Position numbers and translations under genes: made by a program. Under the pieces are notes generated by a model, which ran no database searches, had not been told where the DNA came from, and was given only the letters and a program-made list of their open reading frames with translations. Positions 18,642 through 27,202 of a stretch of 64,000 nucleotides of DNA are shown piece after piece. The DNA is from an uncultured Kiloniellaceae bacterium (GTDB taxonomy: Bacteria > Pseudomonadota > Alphaproteobacteria > Kiloniellales > Kiloniellaceae): NCBI GenBank assembly GCA_947500035.1, contig CANMQP010000005.1, positions 372,001 to 436,000 of the forward strand. The letters run 5' to 3'. Within the stretch, counting starts at the first letter, position 1. Each line of letters starts with the position of its first letter.

Positions 18642-19274
18642 ATGCCAGGGCTCTATCGTGCAAACCCCACCGTGACGGACAGCACCGGCAAAGCCGGCCG
18701 CGCCGGACTTGCGCTCCCCTTTACACCCACTATCGGCTCGATCCGCTTCAAGCAAGACCATAGGGATTACCTGGAATCACCCATGGTCGAGGACTTTTTC
18801 AGCGGGAAGATCCCCTGGGAGGGCGATGCGTCAAAACTGCCTGGCGGCGGTATCAAATCATACGCCATGGACAACTGCGTTGTGGTCTGCGTGGTTCAGC
18901 TGAACGGCGCGATCGGAAACGGGAGCTCCTGGGGCCAGGGTTTCTTCGCGCATCTGCCCGGCGGCAACTGGAACATGTGTGATCTGGGCGTCAAGTTTGA
19001 CCGCTTTGCGCGCTATGTCGACAAAAGTAAGTGCTATTCCCTCGTCATGGCCAATTTCGACGGTGGTTTGGGCAACACCCTGGAACGGGTGTTCAAAAAC
19101 GGTTTTTCCAAGGAACAGATGTCGATCTACATATCCAATATCCGCACCATTGGCGTCGCGGTGGAGTTCAGGAATATGGGTGAGTTCGGCGAGATCACCT
19201 GGAACGACTCGCGTGATCACAAGGGACCCTACGGTGTCGTCGACGAGGATCCGAGACGTTACTTCAACTGTTAA
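18642..19274 (+). CDS. Hypothetical protein with conserved-looking Cys/His residues
   Basis: A 210-residue protein. I chose the ATG at 18642 because GGAG lies 7 bases before it; an in-frame GTG at 18612 lacks a ribosome site. There is no signal peptide and no membrane helix. The middle contains DNCVVVCVVQLNG and, 25 residues after the first cysteine, GFFAHLPGG. This Cys-then-His arrangement loosely recalls CheD-type glutamine deamidases (GSCVAVC followed by an H in a glycine-rich turn), but spacing differs and no chemotaxis genes are near. I do not assign a function. It converges with the deacetylase gene, overlapping it by 4 bases. Confidence 0.65.
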   Translation: MPGLYRANPTVTDSTGKAGRAGLALPFTPTIGSIRFKQDHRDYLESPMVEDFFSGKIPWEGDASKLPGGGIKSYAMDNCVVVCVVQLNGAIGNGSSWGQGFFAHLPGGNWNMCDLGVKFDRFARYVDKSKCYSLVMANFDGGLGNTLERVFKNGFSKEQMSIYISNIRTIGVAVEFRNMGEFGEITWNDSRDHKGPYGVVDEDPRRYFNC

Positions 19275-20311
19275 GACGCGCGGCGGCTAAAACCCTCCAG
19301 AAAGCTGACGAGGTTCTCACCCAGCGCCGGGTTGGCGTAGCCGCCTTCCTGCACAATCACGCTGGGCAATGACAGCTCACCAATCACCCGCCCGATGCCG
19401 CCGAAGCCCGCTGTGGTGACCGCGAGGCCCGCGAAGGGGTCGCTCTCGTGGGCGTCCAGGCCCAATGCCACCACCATCGCGCCCGGTGCAAAGGCGGCGA
19501 TGGCTTCGCAGGCGCTGCCGAGGGCGGCGAGGAAGGGCGCGTCGCCTGCCCCCAAGGGCAGGGGGACATTCAGGTTGTAGCCTATACCTGCGTCCTCGCC
19601 GCGCTCGTTCTCATGACCCCAGAAGAAGGGATAGAAGTTCCGAGGATCGGCATGGATCGAGATGGTGAGCACGTCGCTGCGGCGATAGAAGATTCCCTGG
19701 GTGCCGTTGCCGTGATGCAGGTCCACGTCCAGAACGACGACCCGCGCGTGGTCCTGGCGCAAGTCCTGAGCGGCAATGGCCGAGTTGTTCAGATAACAGA
19801 AGCCACCGGCCATGTCCGCGAAGGCATGATGGCCCGGTGGACGGCAGAGGGCGTAGGCGGCGCGCGCGCCCGCGCGGACCTGCCGCGTGGCATGGACGGC
19901 CGTGTTCAGGGAGGCCTTGACCGATGGCCAGGTGCTTTCCGAAATGGGGCAGGCGGTGTCCGCCATGTGGTAGCCCGCCTGGCCGACCGCCGAGGCCGGA
20001 TAGCCGGTACTTGCGCCATGGGGCCGGCCGTTCGGATGGACATTGGGGATGACTTCGTCGGACGCCCCCGGGATCTCGCGCCAGCGGGCGTGAATGCTTT
20101 GAAGGAAGCGGAGATACTCCGGGCTGTGAATTGCAGCCGCGGGTGCCAGACCGTAGTCGTCAGGTGCTTCTATCTCGAAGCCGGAGGCCTGGCCGGCCTC
20201 CAGCAGCATATCGGCGCGCGCAGGGGTTTCGGGATTGGGTTTGCGGACGCCGCTGGAAAGAAAGTTTTCGGGATTGTGTGCGTTCTGGACGGGATCGAAG
20301 ACGAATTTCAT
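19271..20311 (-). CDS. Histone deacetylase-family / acetylpolyamine amidohydrolase-like enzyme
   Basis: A 346-residue zinc-dependent deacetylase. The active-site tract RPPGHHA, with two adjacent histidines, lies near residue 155. The metal ligands are the Asp and His of LDVDLHHGNGTQG near residue 195 and the Asp of GLDAHESDPF near residue 285. Bacterial members remove acetyl groups from polyamines or other small amines, and some act on proteins. The gene is divergent from a thiamine-diphosphate enzyme, across a 256-base gap with a nested dyad. Catalytic residues look intact; the substrate cannot be told. Confidence 0.92.
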   Translation of the reverse strand: MKFVFDPVQNAHNPENFLSSGVRKPNPETPARADMLLEAGQASGFEIEAPDDYGLAPAAAIHSPEYLRFLQSIHARWREIPGASDEVIPNVHPNGRPHGASTGYPASAVGQAGYHMADTACPISESTWPSVKASLNTAVHATRQVRAGARAAYALCRPPGHHAFADMAGGFCYLNNSAIAAQDLRQDHARVVVLDVDLHHGNGTQGIFYRRSDVLTISIHADPRNFYPFFWGHENERGEDAGIGYNLNVPLPLGAGDAPFLAALGSACEAIAAFAPGAMVVALGLDAHESDPFAGLAVTTAGFGGIGRVIGELSLPSVIVQEGGYANPALGENLVSFLEGFSRRAS

Positions 20312-20356
20312 CGGGATGACCTGCGGTTACTTTTTTGTCTCAGTCAGGGCGGATAG

Positions 20357-20397
20357 CTTAGAAAGCGGGCAGGGGCCTGCCAAGCGGCGTTTCTAAG
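20357..20397. promoter_or_regulatory. Nested inverted repeat in a divergent promoter region
   Basis: Outer arms CTTAGAAA (20357-20364) and TTTCTAAG (20390-20397) are perfectly complementary. Between them is a second perfect dyad, GGCAGG/CCTGCC (20368-20381), with a 2-base centre. It lies 46 bases upstream of the deacetylase start and 170 bases before the thiamine-enzyme start. It could be a two-site operator or a cruciform/hairpin element. No T-run follows, so a terminator is unlikely. The rest of the gap shows only an 8-base palindrome GGTTAACC at 20442-20449. Confidence 0.5.
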
Positions 20398-20567
20398 AGT
20401 TGGGTTTTGCAAGCTGCCGCGCTTTGGGCTAACTGGCTTCAGGTTAACCGAGGGGCTGCGGAGGGCAGGCATTCAAGACCGGGACGCACAGCAATTGCGG
20501 TGACGGCTGCTTCTGGGCTAAGAAGTCGGGACAGACTCAAGCGACCGGCTCAGGAAAGAAATCCAAC

Positions 20568-22256
20568 ATGACATCTCAGGGAAATTTGCGCACGGGCGGA
20601 CGGATCTTGGTTGATCAGCTCCGCCTGCATGGCGTTGATACGGCGTTCGGCGTGCCGGGGGAGAGTTATCTCGCGGTGCTGGATGCGCTTTATGACGTGC
20701 CTGAGATTGCGTTCCGGATCTGCCGGCAGGAGGGCGGGGCGGCCATGATGGCGGACGCCTACGGAAAGTTGACAGGTCAGCCCGGGATCTGCTTCGTAAC
20801 CCGGGGTCCGGGAGCGACCAGCGCCAGCGCGGGGGTTCACATTGCTTATCAGGATTCGACCCCGATGATCCTCTTCATCGGCCAGGTCGGCCGCGACATG
20901 ATCGAGCGTGAAGCCTTTCAGGAGATCGACTACCGCCGCATGTTCGGTCAGATGGCCAAGTGGGTGGCACAGATCGACGATGCCGACCGGATCCCCGAGT
21001 ATCTGGCGCGCGCTTTCGCGACCGCGACATCCGGGAGGCCCGGGCCTGTGGTGCTGGCCCTGCCTGAAGACATGCTGCGGGATATGACCGCAGCGCTGGA
21101 CGCCAAGCCCTATAAGCCCGCCGAGGCGTATCCGGCATCCGCAGACATGGAGCGCTTGGGCCATCTTCTCGCCGAGGCAAAACGCCCCCTGATGATCCTG
21201 GGCGGTACTTCCTGGGATGCCGAGGCCTGCCGGCACATTCAAAGCTTCGCTGAAGCCCATGGCCTGCCAACGACGGCATCCTTCCGGTGTCAGGACTATT
21301 TCGACAACCGGCATCCGAATTACGCCGGCGATGTCGGGATCGGGATTAATCCCAAGCTGGCTGAGCGGGTTCGTGAGTCGGACCTGGTTCTTGTGGTCGG
21401 AGCGCGCCTGGGTGAGATGACGACCAGCGGCTACACGCTGTTCGACTCTCCTGTACCCAAGCAGGCCATGGTTCATGTGCATGCCGGCGCCGAGGAACTC
21501 GGGCGGGTGTATCAGCCTGAACTGGCAATCAATGCCGGGGTTAAAGCCTTTGCCGCCGCAGCCGCGGGCCTGGTTCCGCCGATGGCGCCGGACGAGGCAC
21601 GAAAAGAGCTGGTCGCGACCGCGCGGCGTGAATACGAGGCTTTCATCGAGACGCCAAGCATACCGGGCGACGTGCAGATGGGCGATATCATGGCCTGGCT
21701 GCGCGAACGCCTGCCGGAAGATGCCATTATCAGCAATGGTGCCGGCAACTACACGACCTGGGTGCACCGCTTCTATCAGTACCGCAGTTTCCCGACCCAG
21801 CTTGCGCCGACTTCCGGCTCGATGGGCTATGGCTTGCCTGCGGCGGTGGCTGCCAGCTCGGTCTTTCCCGAGCGCACGGTGGTCTGTTTCGCCGGTGATG
21901 GCTGTTACATGATGCATGGCCAGGAACTGGCGACTGCGATGCAGTATGGCCTCAAGATCATCATCCTGGTGATCAACAACGGCATGTACGGCACTATCCG
22001 CATGCATCAGGAGCGCGAGTATCCCGAGCGCGTCAGCGGCACTGACCTGGTCAATCCGGATTTCGCCGCCTACGCCCGCGCGTTCGGCGCCAATGGCGAA
22101 GTGGTGGAGCGGACGGAACAGTTCGCACCGGCTTTTGAGCGTGCCATGGCGGCCGAGGGGTCAAGCCTGATCGAGATCCGGATTGACCCCGAAGCGATTA
22201 CGCCAAAAACGACCCTGTCGCAGATTACCGCAGCGGCGAAGTCCGACCGGCATTAA
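20568..22256 (+). CDS. Thiamine-diphosphate enzyme, acetolactate synthase-like
   Basis: A 562-residue enzyme with the three-domain layout of the pyruvate oxidase/acetolactate synthase superfamily. The N-terminal pyrimidine-binding domain has the catalytic glutamate in FGVPGESYLAV (near residue 30). A central domain covers about 190-330. The C-terminal diphosphate-binding domain has GDGCYMMHGQEL ending in VINN, the usual metal/ThDP motif. The gene has no small regulatory subunit (ilvN) beside it, so it is probably a catabolic decarboxylase or lyase, not the biosynthetic acetolactate synthase. An AGGAAAG ribosome site precedes the ATG. It converges with the pilus locus 7 bases after its stop. 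Confidence 0.9.
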   Translation: MTSQGNLRTGGRILVDQLRLHGVDTAFGVPGESYLAVLDALYDVPEIAFRICRQEGGAAMMADAYGKLTGQPGICFVTRGPGATSASAGVHIAYQDSTPMILFIGQVGRDMIEREAFQEIDYRRMFGQMAKWVAQIDDADRIPEYLARAFATATSGRPGPVVLALPEDMLRDMTAALDAKPYKPAEAYPASADMERLGHLLAEAKRPLMILGGTSWDAEACRHIQSFAEAHGLPTTASFRCQDYFDNRHPNYAGDVGIGINPKLAERVRESDLVLVVGARLGEMTTSGYTLFDSPVPKQAMVHVHAGAEELGRVYQPELAINAGVKAFAAAAAGLVPPMAPDEARKELVATARREYEAFIETPSIPGDVQMGDIMAWLRERLPEDAIISNGAGNYTTWVHRFYQYRSFPTQLAPTSGSMGYGLPAAVAASSVFPERTVVCFAGDGCYMMHGQELATAMQYGLKIIILVINNGMYGTIRMHQEREYPERVSGTDLVNPDFAAYARAFGANGEVVERTEQFAPAFERAMAAEGSSLIEIRIDPEAITPKTTLSQITAAAKSDRH

Positions 22257-22263
22257 ACTCCGA

Positions 22264-22878
22264 TCAGGGCACGCTTAAAGTGCTCAAATCGCCCAGGCGT
22301 GGTTGTCTGTAGGCGGTCTGGACAAGCATACCGTCTGGAAGAAAGCCTGCGTTCGCAATGTTCTTGAGCGCTTGAAAGAACAAGGGTTTGTAGTCGTAGT
22401 AGACTTCCGCGGTGATAATATTTTCGTTATCTCGGATGATAAAACCGTTCGGCATCACGGGTGGATTGCCGACACCGCCAATAATGCTGATTGGCCTGAG
22501 TGGGCCACCACCCTTGATTTGCCATGTGACCGATGCAGCCTGACCAGGCCTTTTGTAGACTGAGCTAATAATAACTCCGCCATCTGTCGCCAGATCGAAA
22601 GGCTCGACCACTTCGACGGCCGCTCTCATCAACTGGTTTATCTCTGCTTCGGTGATGTTCGAAGGACGGGAGACGAGATCGGACATGGTTGCCGCAGCTC
22701 GGTCGAGTTTTTGATTCAGCAGGATATAGCGTGCGACATCAAATCCACCAAGTAGCATGAGCAGCACGATCGGAACGATAAAAGCGAATTCGATAATCGT
22801 AGATCCGTTTGTGTCCGACGAGAACCTACGCGTGTGACTGAGGAGTGAACGCTTCACGCGGTTGTTAATTCTGATCAT
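22264..22878 (-). CDS. TadE/TadG-type pseudopilin (second of two)
   Basis: A 204-residue minor pilin-like protein. It starts with a basic segment and a type IVb prepilin signal, with predicted cleavage after Gly25 before STIIEFAFIVP and the Glu at +5 needed by the prepilin peptidase. One membrane helix follows (residues about 28-47), then a periplasmic domain. It lies 15 bases after the other TadE-like gene and is the last gene of the Flp pilus locus. It lacks the long von Willebrand domain of large TadG proteins, so I call it TadE/TadG-like. Its end faces the thiamine-enzyme gene closely, with no obvious terminator. Confidence 0.88.
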   Translation of the reverse strand: MIRINNRVKRSLLSHTRRFSSDTNGSTIIEFAFIVPIVLLMLLGGFDVARYILLNQKLDRAAATMSDLVSRPSNITEAEINQLMRAAVEVVEPFDLATDGGVIISSVYKRPGQAASVTWQIKGGGPLRPISIIGGVGNPPVMPNGFIIRDNENIITAEVYYDYKPLFFQALKNIANAGFLPDGMLVQTAYRQPRLGDLSTLSVP

Positions 22879-22893
22879 TATTTTTCACCCGTG

Positions 22894-23397
22894 TTACTCT
22901 TCCGCGTAAGGTTCGTTTCGTACAGCCACCGTTGCAGACAACTGAAGGCTCTCCCCTAAGCCTGCGAAAACCGCGAATACAGGAGTAATATACTCCCACT
23001 CGTAGTCGAGGCGGTAAAACACGACATCGTTAGCAGCACCTGCACCTGGTGTGCCCTCAACTCCCCCATCGTCGCCGGTAAAATCGGGGTAGACTGTCAT
23101 GGTGACGTTTGCTTCTGAGATCTCGATCAGACCGTGTGTGTTTCTATCGACGATCTCAAGAATCTTATTCTGCCGTTCGTCTTGGTCCACTTCTTGACCA
23201 GTAACACCAAAGCGCGCTGCCTCTCGCAAGCCGCCTTCAGCGAGCGAGAGGGTAAGCATGACCATCATTACTTCGATTGCGCCAAAAAGGAGAAGTATGA
23301 ATGCAGGCGCAATCAAGGCGAATTCGATCGCGGCAACCCCGTCTTTCGCCGTGACAAAACGACGGAGGAGGGATTTGGGTGATTGCAAGGTCGGCAT
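22894..23397 (-). CDS. tadE: TadE-type pseudopilin
   Basis: A 167-residue minor pilin-like protein of the Flp pilus. A basic N-terminus is followed by the processing motif with cleavage after Gly20 before VAAIEFALIAPAF, then a membrane helix (residues about 25-45). A good ribosome site (GAGGAT) lies 8 bases before the ATG. It is separated from tadC by 108 bases that contain a perfect 17-base palindrome, so tadE and the following gene may have their own promoter or operator. Pseudopilins of this type are processed by the CpaA peptidase and needed for pilus assembly in related systems. Confidence 0.9.
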   Translation of the reverse strand: MPTLQSPKSLLRRFVTAKDGVAAIEFALIAPAFILLLFGAIEVMMVMLTLSLAEGGLREAARFGVTGQEVDQDERQNKILEIVDRNTHGLIEISEANVTMTVYPDFTGDDGGVEGTPGAGAANDVVFYRLDYEWEYITPVFAVFAGLGESLQLSATVAVRNEPYAEE

Positions 23398-23413
23398 AAC
23401 TATAGATCCTCTG

Positions 23414-23430
23414 TCAAAGGTTACCTTTGA
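23414..23430. promoter_or_regulatory. Perfect palindrome upstream of tadE
   Basis: TCAAAGGTTACCTTTGA is an 8-base dyad around one central base. It lies 17-33 bases before the tadE start, within the 108-base tadC-tadE gap. The loop is too small for a normal terminator and no T-run follows, so a protein-binding operator is the better reading. Confidence 0.5.
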
Positions 23431-23505
23431 TGTGTGATGCCGCTTTGTTGCTTCCGCTTATTCGATAAAACTGTCCGCCCCCGCCAGTTGTACCTATTTA
23501 GTGCG

Positions 23506-24483
23506 CTACAGGCCTCCGCCTAATGCATCAATCATACTTAGAATTGCTGGCCCAAGCAGCACGATGAAAAGAGGCGGCAGAATGAAAATGATCAGCGGAA
23601 CGGTCATCATCGCCGGAAGACGAGCTGCTTTTTCTTCGGCCTTCAGCATTCGTTCATCACGTGATTCCGCGCTCATCACCCGTAAAGACTGGGAGAGGGG
23701 CGTACCGTAACGCTCCGCCTGGATCAGCGTATTTACGAGGCTTCGGAGAACCTGCAGGTCTGTTCTTTGGGCGAGGTTGTCCAACGCTGCCCGTCTTTCG
23801 GGCAGAAAACCCAGTTCAAGGCCGGTTAAACTGAACTCGTCAGCCAATTCAGGAGCCGCATTCACCATCTCCTGGGAGACTCGGTTCAGTGTTGCGTCGA
23901 GGCTCAAACCGGCTTCGGTACAAATCACCATGAGATCAAGACCGTCCGGCAACGCCTTTCGGATAGCCTCCTGACGCTTTTGCGCTGCATTTTTGATGAT
24001 CGTATCCGGCAAGTAGGCGCCGATACCGACGGCCGCGCAACACACGACCAGTTTCATGATGCCCGACAGCGCGTAACTGTCGAAACCATAAAACATCAGG
24101 ACTGCGATACCGCCAAACCCGAAGGGCAGAGACAGCTTGAAGAAGAGGTATTTTATGATGGCGTCTTTGGAGCGCCAGCCCGCCCGCATGAGCTTTGCGG
24201 AGATGTCTCCGGCTTGCGAGCTCTTCATCAGTTGCAGCCGCTCGACAACCTGCCGCATGAAGGAGGCGCTGTTCAGACGTTCCTTACGTCGCCGCGGCGC
24301 AATCATGCCGCCGCGCAGTGCGGCGCGCTGCTCGGCCATCAGTTTTGCGCGCTTTTGCGAGGGATCCCGATGGAGAAGCGAGAACCAGACTGCCGCGAAG
24401 CTGATCACCACCGTTGCCGATGCCATCGCAACGATGAGATCCTCGACCGTTACCCCCGCTGGAAGGTAGTTGTCGACACTCAT
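23506..24483 (-). CDS. tadC: Flp pilus inner-membrane platform protein TadC
   Basis: A 325-residue type II secretion F-domain protein. A membrane helix near residues 15-36 is followed by a cytoplasmic part, two helices around 110-160, then the F domain (APELADEFSLTGLELGFL, and RYGTPLSQSLRVMS around residue 255). A C-terminal helix pair ends at FIVLLGPAILSMIDALGGG. With TadB it forms the membrane platform on which the CpaF ATPase drives pilin assembly. Its start overlaps the tadB stop by 4 bases, showing translational coupling. Confidence 0.93.
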   Translation of the reverse strand: MSVDNYLPAGVTVEDLIVAMASATVVISFAAVWFSLLHRDPSQKRAKLMAEQRAALRGGMIAPRRRKERLNSASFMRQVVERLQLMKSSQAGDISAKLMRAGWRSKDAIIKYLFFKLSLPFGFGGIAVLMFYGFDSYALSGIMKLVVCCAAVGIGAYLPDTIIKNAAQKRQEAIRKALPDGLDLMVICTEAGLSLDATLNRVSQEMVNAAPELADEFSLTGLELGFLPERRAALDNLAQRTDLQVLRSLVNTLIQAERYGTPLSQSLRVMSAESRDERMLKAEEKAARLPAMMTVPLIIFILPPLFIVLLGPAILSMIDALGGGL

Positions 24484-25490
24484 ATCTCGAATTTCACCAT
24501 GTTGTACATCACGCCGATGCCGGCGGCAAACATCGCGAAACCGCCTGCCATCATCAGATTACCGCGCGGGTCATGTATCAAAGCCATGACGTATTCGTTG
24601 TTCAAGAAATACAGTGCAAAGAACATGAGGAAGGGCAGGCTGCCGATGATGTAGGCACTGGCCTTGGCTTCCGACGACATGGCTTTGACTTTAAGTTTCA
24701 TCTGTTTGCGCTGGCGCAGGACGCTCGAGAGATTGTCCAAAGTTTCCGCAAGATTACCACCGGTCTCCGTTTGAATGGAAAGCGCGACTGTGAAGAAGTT
24801 GAACTCGGGGATCTTCAGGCGTTCAGCCGTCTCCCAAAGGGCGACATCCAGGCTGGTTCCGATTTTGACGGCTTCGAAAATGCGGGTGAGTTCCTCACCT
24901 GCAGGGCCGGGAATCTCCTGACCTGCCGACTTTATGGATTCCGCGATCGGCAAGCCGGCTCTCAATCCACGCACCATCAAGTCGATTGCGTCCGAAAAAT
25001 GAACGATGAACTGTACTTGCCGGCGCGAGGCCTTGATGCCGAGTACAAAATGCGGCAACCCGACGGCGCCAAAGATGCCCAGGAGTATACAGACGACATT
25101 CGGCACTCCGAAACCGAACTTGCTCAGGCCAAAAAGTGCGATACCGCTAAAGGCGCAGACCATCAGGTAGCGCCCCAAATCGGGTTTCACGCCTGCGCGC
25201 TCCAGTTTTTTGCGCAGCAGGTCCGGCCGGGGCAGGGTGGCTCGAATGATATTGTTTACGAGGGCGTGCTTGCTGTCGCCGGTTTTCCGCCGAACGCTGA
25301 CGACGGTTTGTATCTGGTCAGCCGTTGTCGGCGAAGCGCCCTTAACCCGATTGACTCTGCGCTTGAGCTGCTGCCCCTCACCGTTGCCCGCGAATGCGGC
25401 CGCGATCAACAGAATACCGCCGAGCATCGGAATACCCATAAGAATCAACGTCGTTGTCGGGCCGGCACTGGTGAGAAAAGTGAGGTCCAT
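24480..25490 (-). CDS. tadB: Flp pilus inner-membrane platform protein TadB
   Basis: A 336-residue protein paralogous to TadC, with helices around residues 12-35, 110-150, and a C-terminal pair around 280-330. The F-domain signature is in GLRAGLPIAESIKSAGQEI and TETGGNLAETLDNLSSVLR. It is the second platform subunit of the Tad secretion apparatus. It begins on the last base of the cpaF stop and runs into tadC by a 4-base overlap, so cpaF-tadB-tadC are one translational unit. Confidence 0.93.
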   Translation of the reverse strand: MDLTFLTSAGPTTTLILMGIPMLGGILLIAAAFAGNGEGQQLKRRVNRVKGASPTTADQIQTVVSVRRKTGDSKHALVNNIIRATLPRPDLLRKKLERAGVKPDLGRYLMVCAFSGIALFGLSKFGFGVPNVVCILLGIFGAVGLPHFVLGIKASRRQVQFIVHFSDAIDLMVRGLRAGLPIAESIKSAGQEIPGPAGEELTRIFEAVKIGTSLDVALWETAERLKIPEFNFFTVALSIQTETGGNLAETLDNLSSVLRQRKQMKLKVKAMSSEAKASAYIIGSLPFLMFFALYFLNNEYVMALIHDPRGNLMMAGGFAMFAAGIGVMYNMVKFEI

Positions 25491-27196
25491 TACATGGCCT
25501 CCAATAGGCGTTGTTCCAGCCCAAAGTATGCCGCTTTCGTCGCGAAATTAGGTCGTAAACCCGAGGATTTGAAACTGCCTTGCAGTTTGCCATCGGCACC
25601 CTCGCCTTCGAATTCGAAGGTGTAGAGGTCCTGTGTCGTGATGATGTCGCCTTCCATACCTACAATTTCGGTGATGTGGGTGACGCGGCGCATACCATCA
25701 CGCATACGCGAAATCTGCACGATCATGTGGACCGCATCGGCGATCTGAGTACGCACGGCCTTGGCAGGAAGATTGATGCCCGCAAGGCCGATCATGTTCT
25801 CAAGCCTTGTCAGGCCTTCTCGTGGTCGGTTGGCGTGGATAGTGCCCAGTGAACCGTCATGGCCGGTATTCATAGCTTGAAGCATATCAACGGCCTCGCC
25901 ACCGCGAACCTCGCCGAGGATGATGCGGTCGGGACGCATACGCAGGGTGTTTTTGACCAGGTCGCGCATGTCAATGGCGCCATCGCCCTCAAGGTTGGCC
26001 GGGCGGGTTTCCAGGCGGACCACATGCGGTTGTTGCAGCTGAAGCTCGGCCGCATCCTCGATCGTGACAATGCGTTCGCCGGGATCGATCATTTGCGACA
26101 GGGCGTTCAGCAGGGTCGTTTTACCAGAACCAGTACCACCCGAGATCAAGATATTGAGCCGACTGCGTGCCGCGATCTTCAACACCATCGCCATTTTTTC
26201 CGAGATGTTGCCCTGCCGCGCCATCACATCGAGCGTGATTCCCTTTTTGGCGAACTTACGAATGGAGATGGACGCGCCGTCGATCGCGAGGGGCGGAATG
26301 ACGATGTTCACACGACTGCCGTCCAGCAAACGGGCGTCGACGAGGGGAGTCGTTTCATCGACACGCCGACCAATCTGCGCAACGATACGGCGTGAAATGT
26401 TGACGACATGATCGTTGTCGCGGAACTTCACATCTGAAAGATCAAGTTTACCGCCACGCTCAACGTAAACTTGGTAAGGGCCGTTCACCATGATGTCGGT
26501 GACTTTTTCATCGGCCAAGAGAGGTTCGAGAGGGCCGAGACCAAGCATGTCGGCTAGCATCAATTCGACAACACCCAGTTGTTCGGGCCCGTTTAGCCTG
26601 ATTTTTTCTTCCGCCAGAACTTCGGAGACGATTTCACCAAGCTGGCTCGAGAGTTCTTCGCGCGGCAGCTGAGAAGCGGCCGAGACGTCCAAACGCTCCA
26701 TCACCTTCGCGTGGATCGCATCTTTTGCCGTTTCGACCGTATCGGTAATTGGCGCCTTGGTCTCGAGACGCCGTTCTTCGACCTTGAAGGGGTCGAGCTG
26801 CTGCTCTGCTCCACCCGAGGCTGTGACCTGCGTTGGATGCTGCACAGAGGCGAGCGGTTCTACCTGTGTTTTTGTCCCGGAAGCAGGCAACTCGGGAACT
26901 GGAGTTGCCGTCGAGGATTGTCGGGGATATTGAGCGGCAACCCAGTTAATCAGTTCGGTCAGAAGCGTCCGGCGTTCCAGAAGATTGAGATTGTTGGGCG
27001 TTTCTTCAAATTCTGAACTGACGAGTTGCCCCAGCCGCAAGCCAAGTTCCGGACGGGAGAGCTGCGAGACTTCTACATCGCTAAGCGCACGCGCAACCTT
27101 GGGTTTCAGTTGCTCGATGTAAGGCGTCAGGTCGGACTGGGAAGGTCCGCGCGCTTTTCCGGGTTTGGCATTCTTACGTTGGGCGAAAATTGACAT
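25490..27196 (-). CDS. cpaF: Flp pilus assembly ATPase CpaF/TadA
   Basis: A hexameric secretion ATPase of 568 residues that powers pilin polymerisation. A basic N-terminal region and a long linker (residues about 90-160) precede the conserved N-domain. The Walker A motif [15 protein letters not shown] is at about residues 347-361, and the Walker B/His box region includes [15 protein letters not shown] and [11 protein letters not shown]. It is somewhat longer than the typical 450-500 because of the N-terminal extension, which is rich in Pro, Thr and Gln. It lies 6 bases after cpaE. Confidence 0.95.
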   Translation of the reverse strand: MSIFAQRKNAKPGKARGPSQSDLTPYIEQLKPKVARALSDVEVSQLSRPELGLRLGQLVSSEFEETPNNLNLLERRTLLTELINWVAAQYPRQSSTATPVPELPASGTKTQVEPLASVQHPTQVTASGGAEQQLDPFKVEERRLETKAPITDTVETAKDAIHAKVMERLDVSAASQLPREELSSQLGEIVSEVLAEEKIRLNGPEQLGVVELMLADMLGLGPLEPLLADEKVTDIMVNGPYQVYVERGGKLDLSDVKFRDNDHVVNISRRIVAQIGRRVDETTPLVDARLLDGSRVNIVIPPLAIDGASISIRKFAKKGITLDVMARQGNISEKMAMVLKIAARSRLNILISGGTGSGKTTLLNALSQMIDPGERIVTIEDAAELQLQQPHVVRLETRPANLEGDGAIDMRDLVKNTLRMRPDRIILGEVRGGEAVDMLQAMNTGHDGSLGTIHANRPREGLTRLENMIGLAGINLPAKAVRTQIADAVHMIVQISRMRDGMRRVTHITEIVGMEGDIITTQDLYTFEFEGEGADGKLQGSFKSSGLRPNFATKAAYFGLEQRLLEAM

Positions 27197-27202
27197 ACTG
27201 GG

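Noticed and set aside
24573-25625. A 350-codon plus-strand open frame across tadB
   Set aside because: tadB is intact and overlaps its neighbours on the minus strand; the frame has no recognisable domain.
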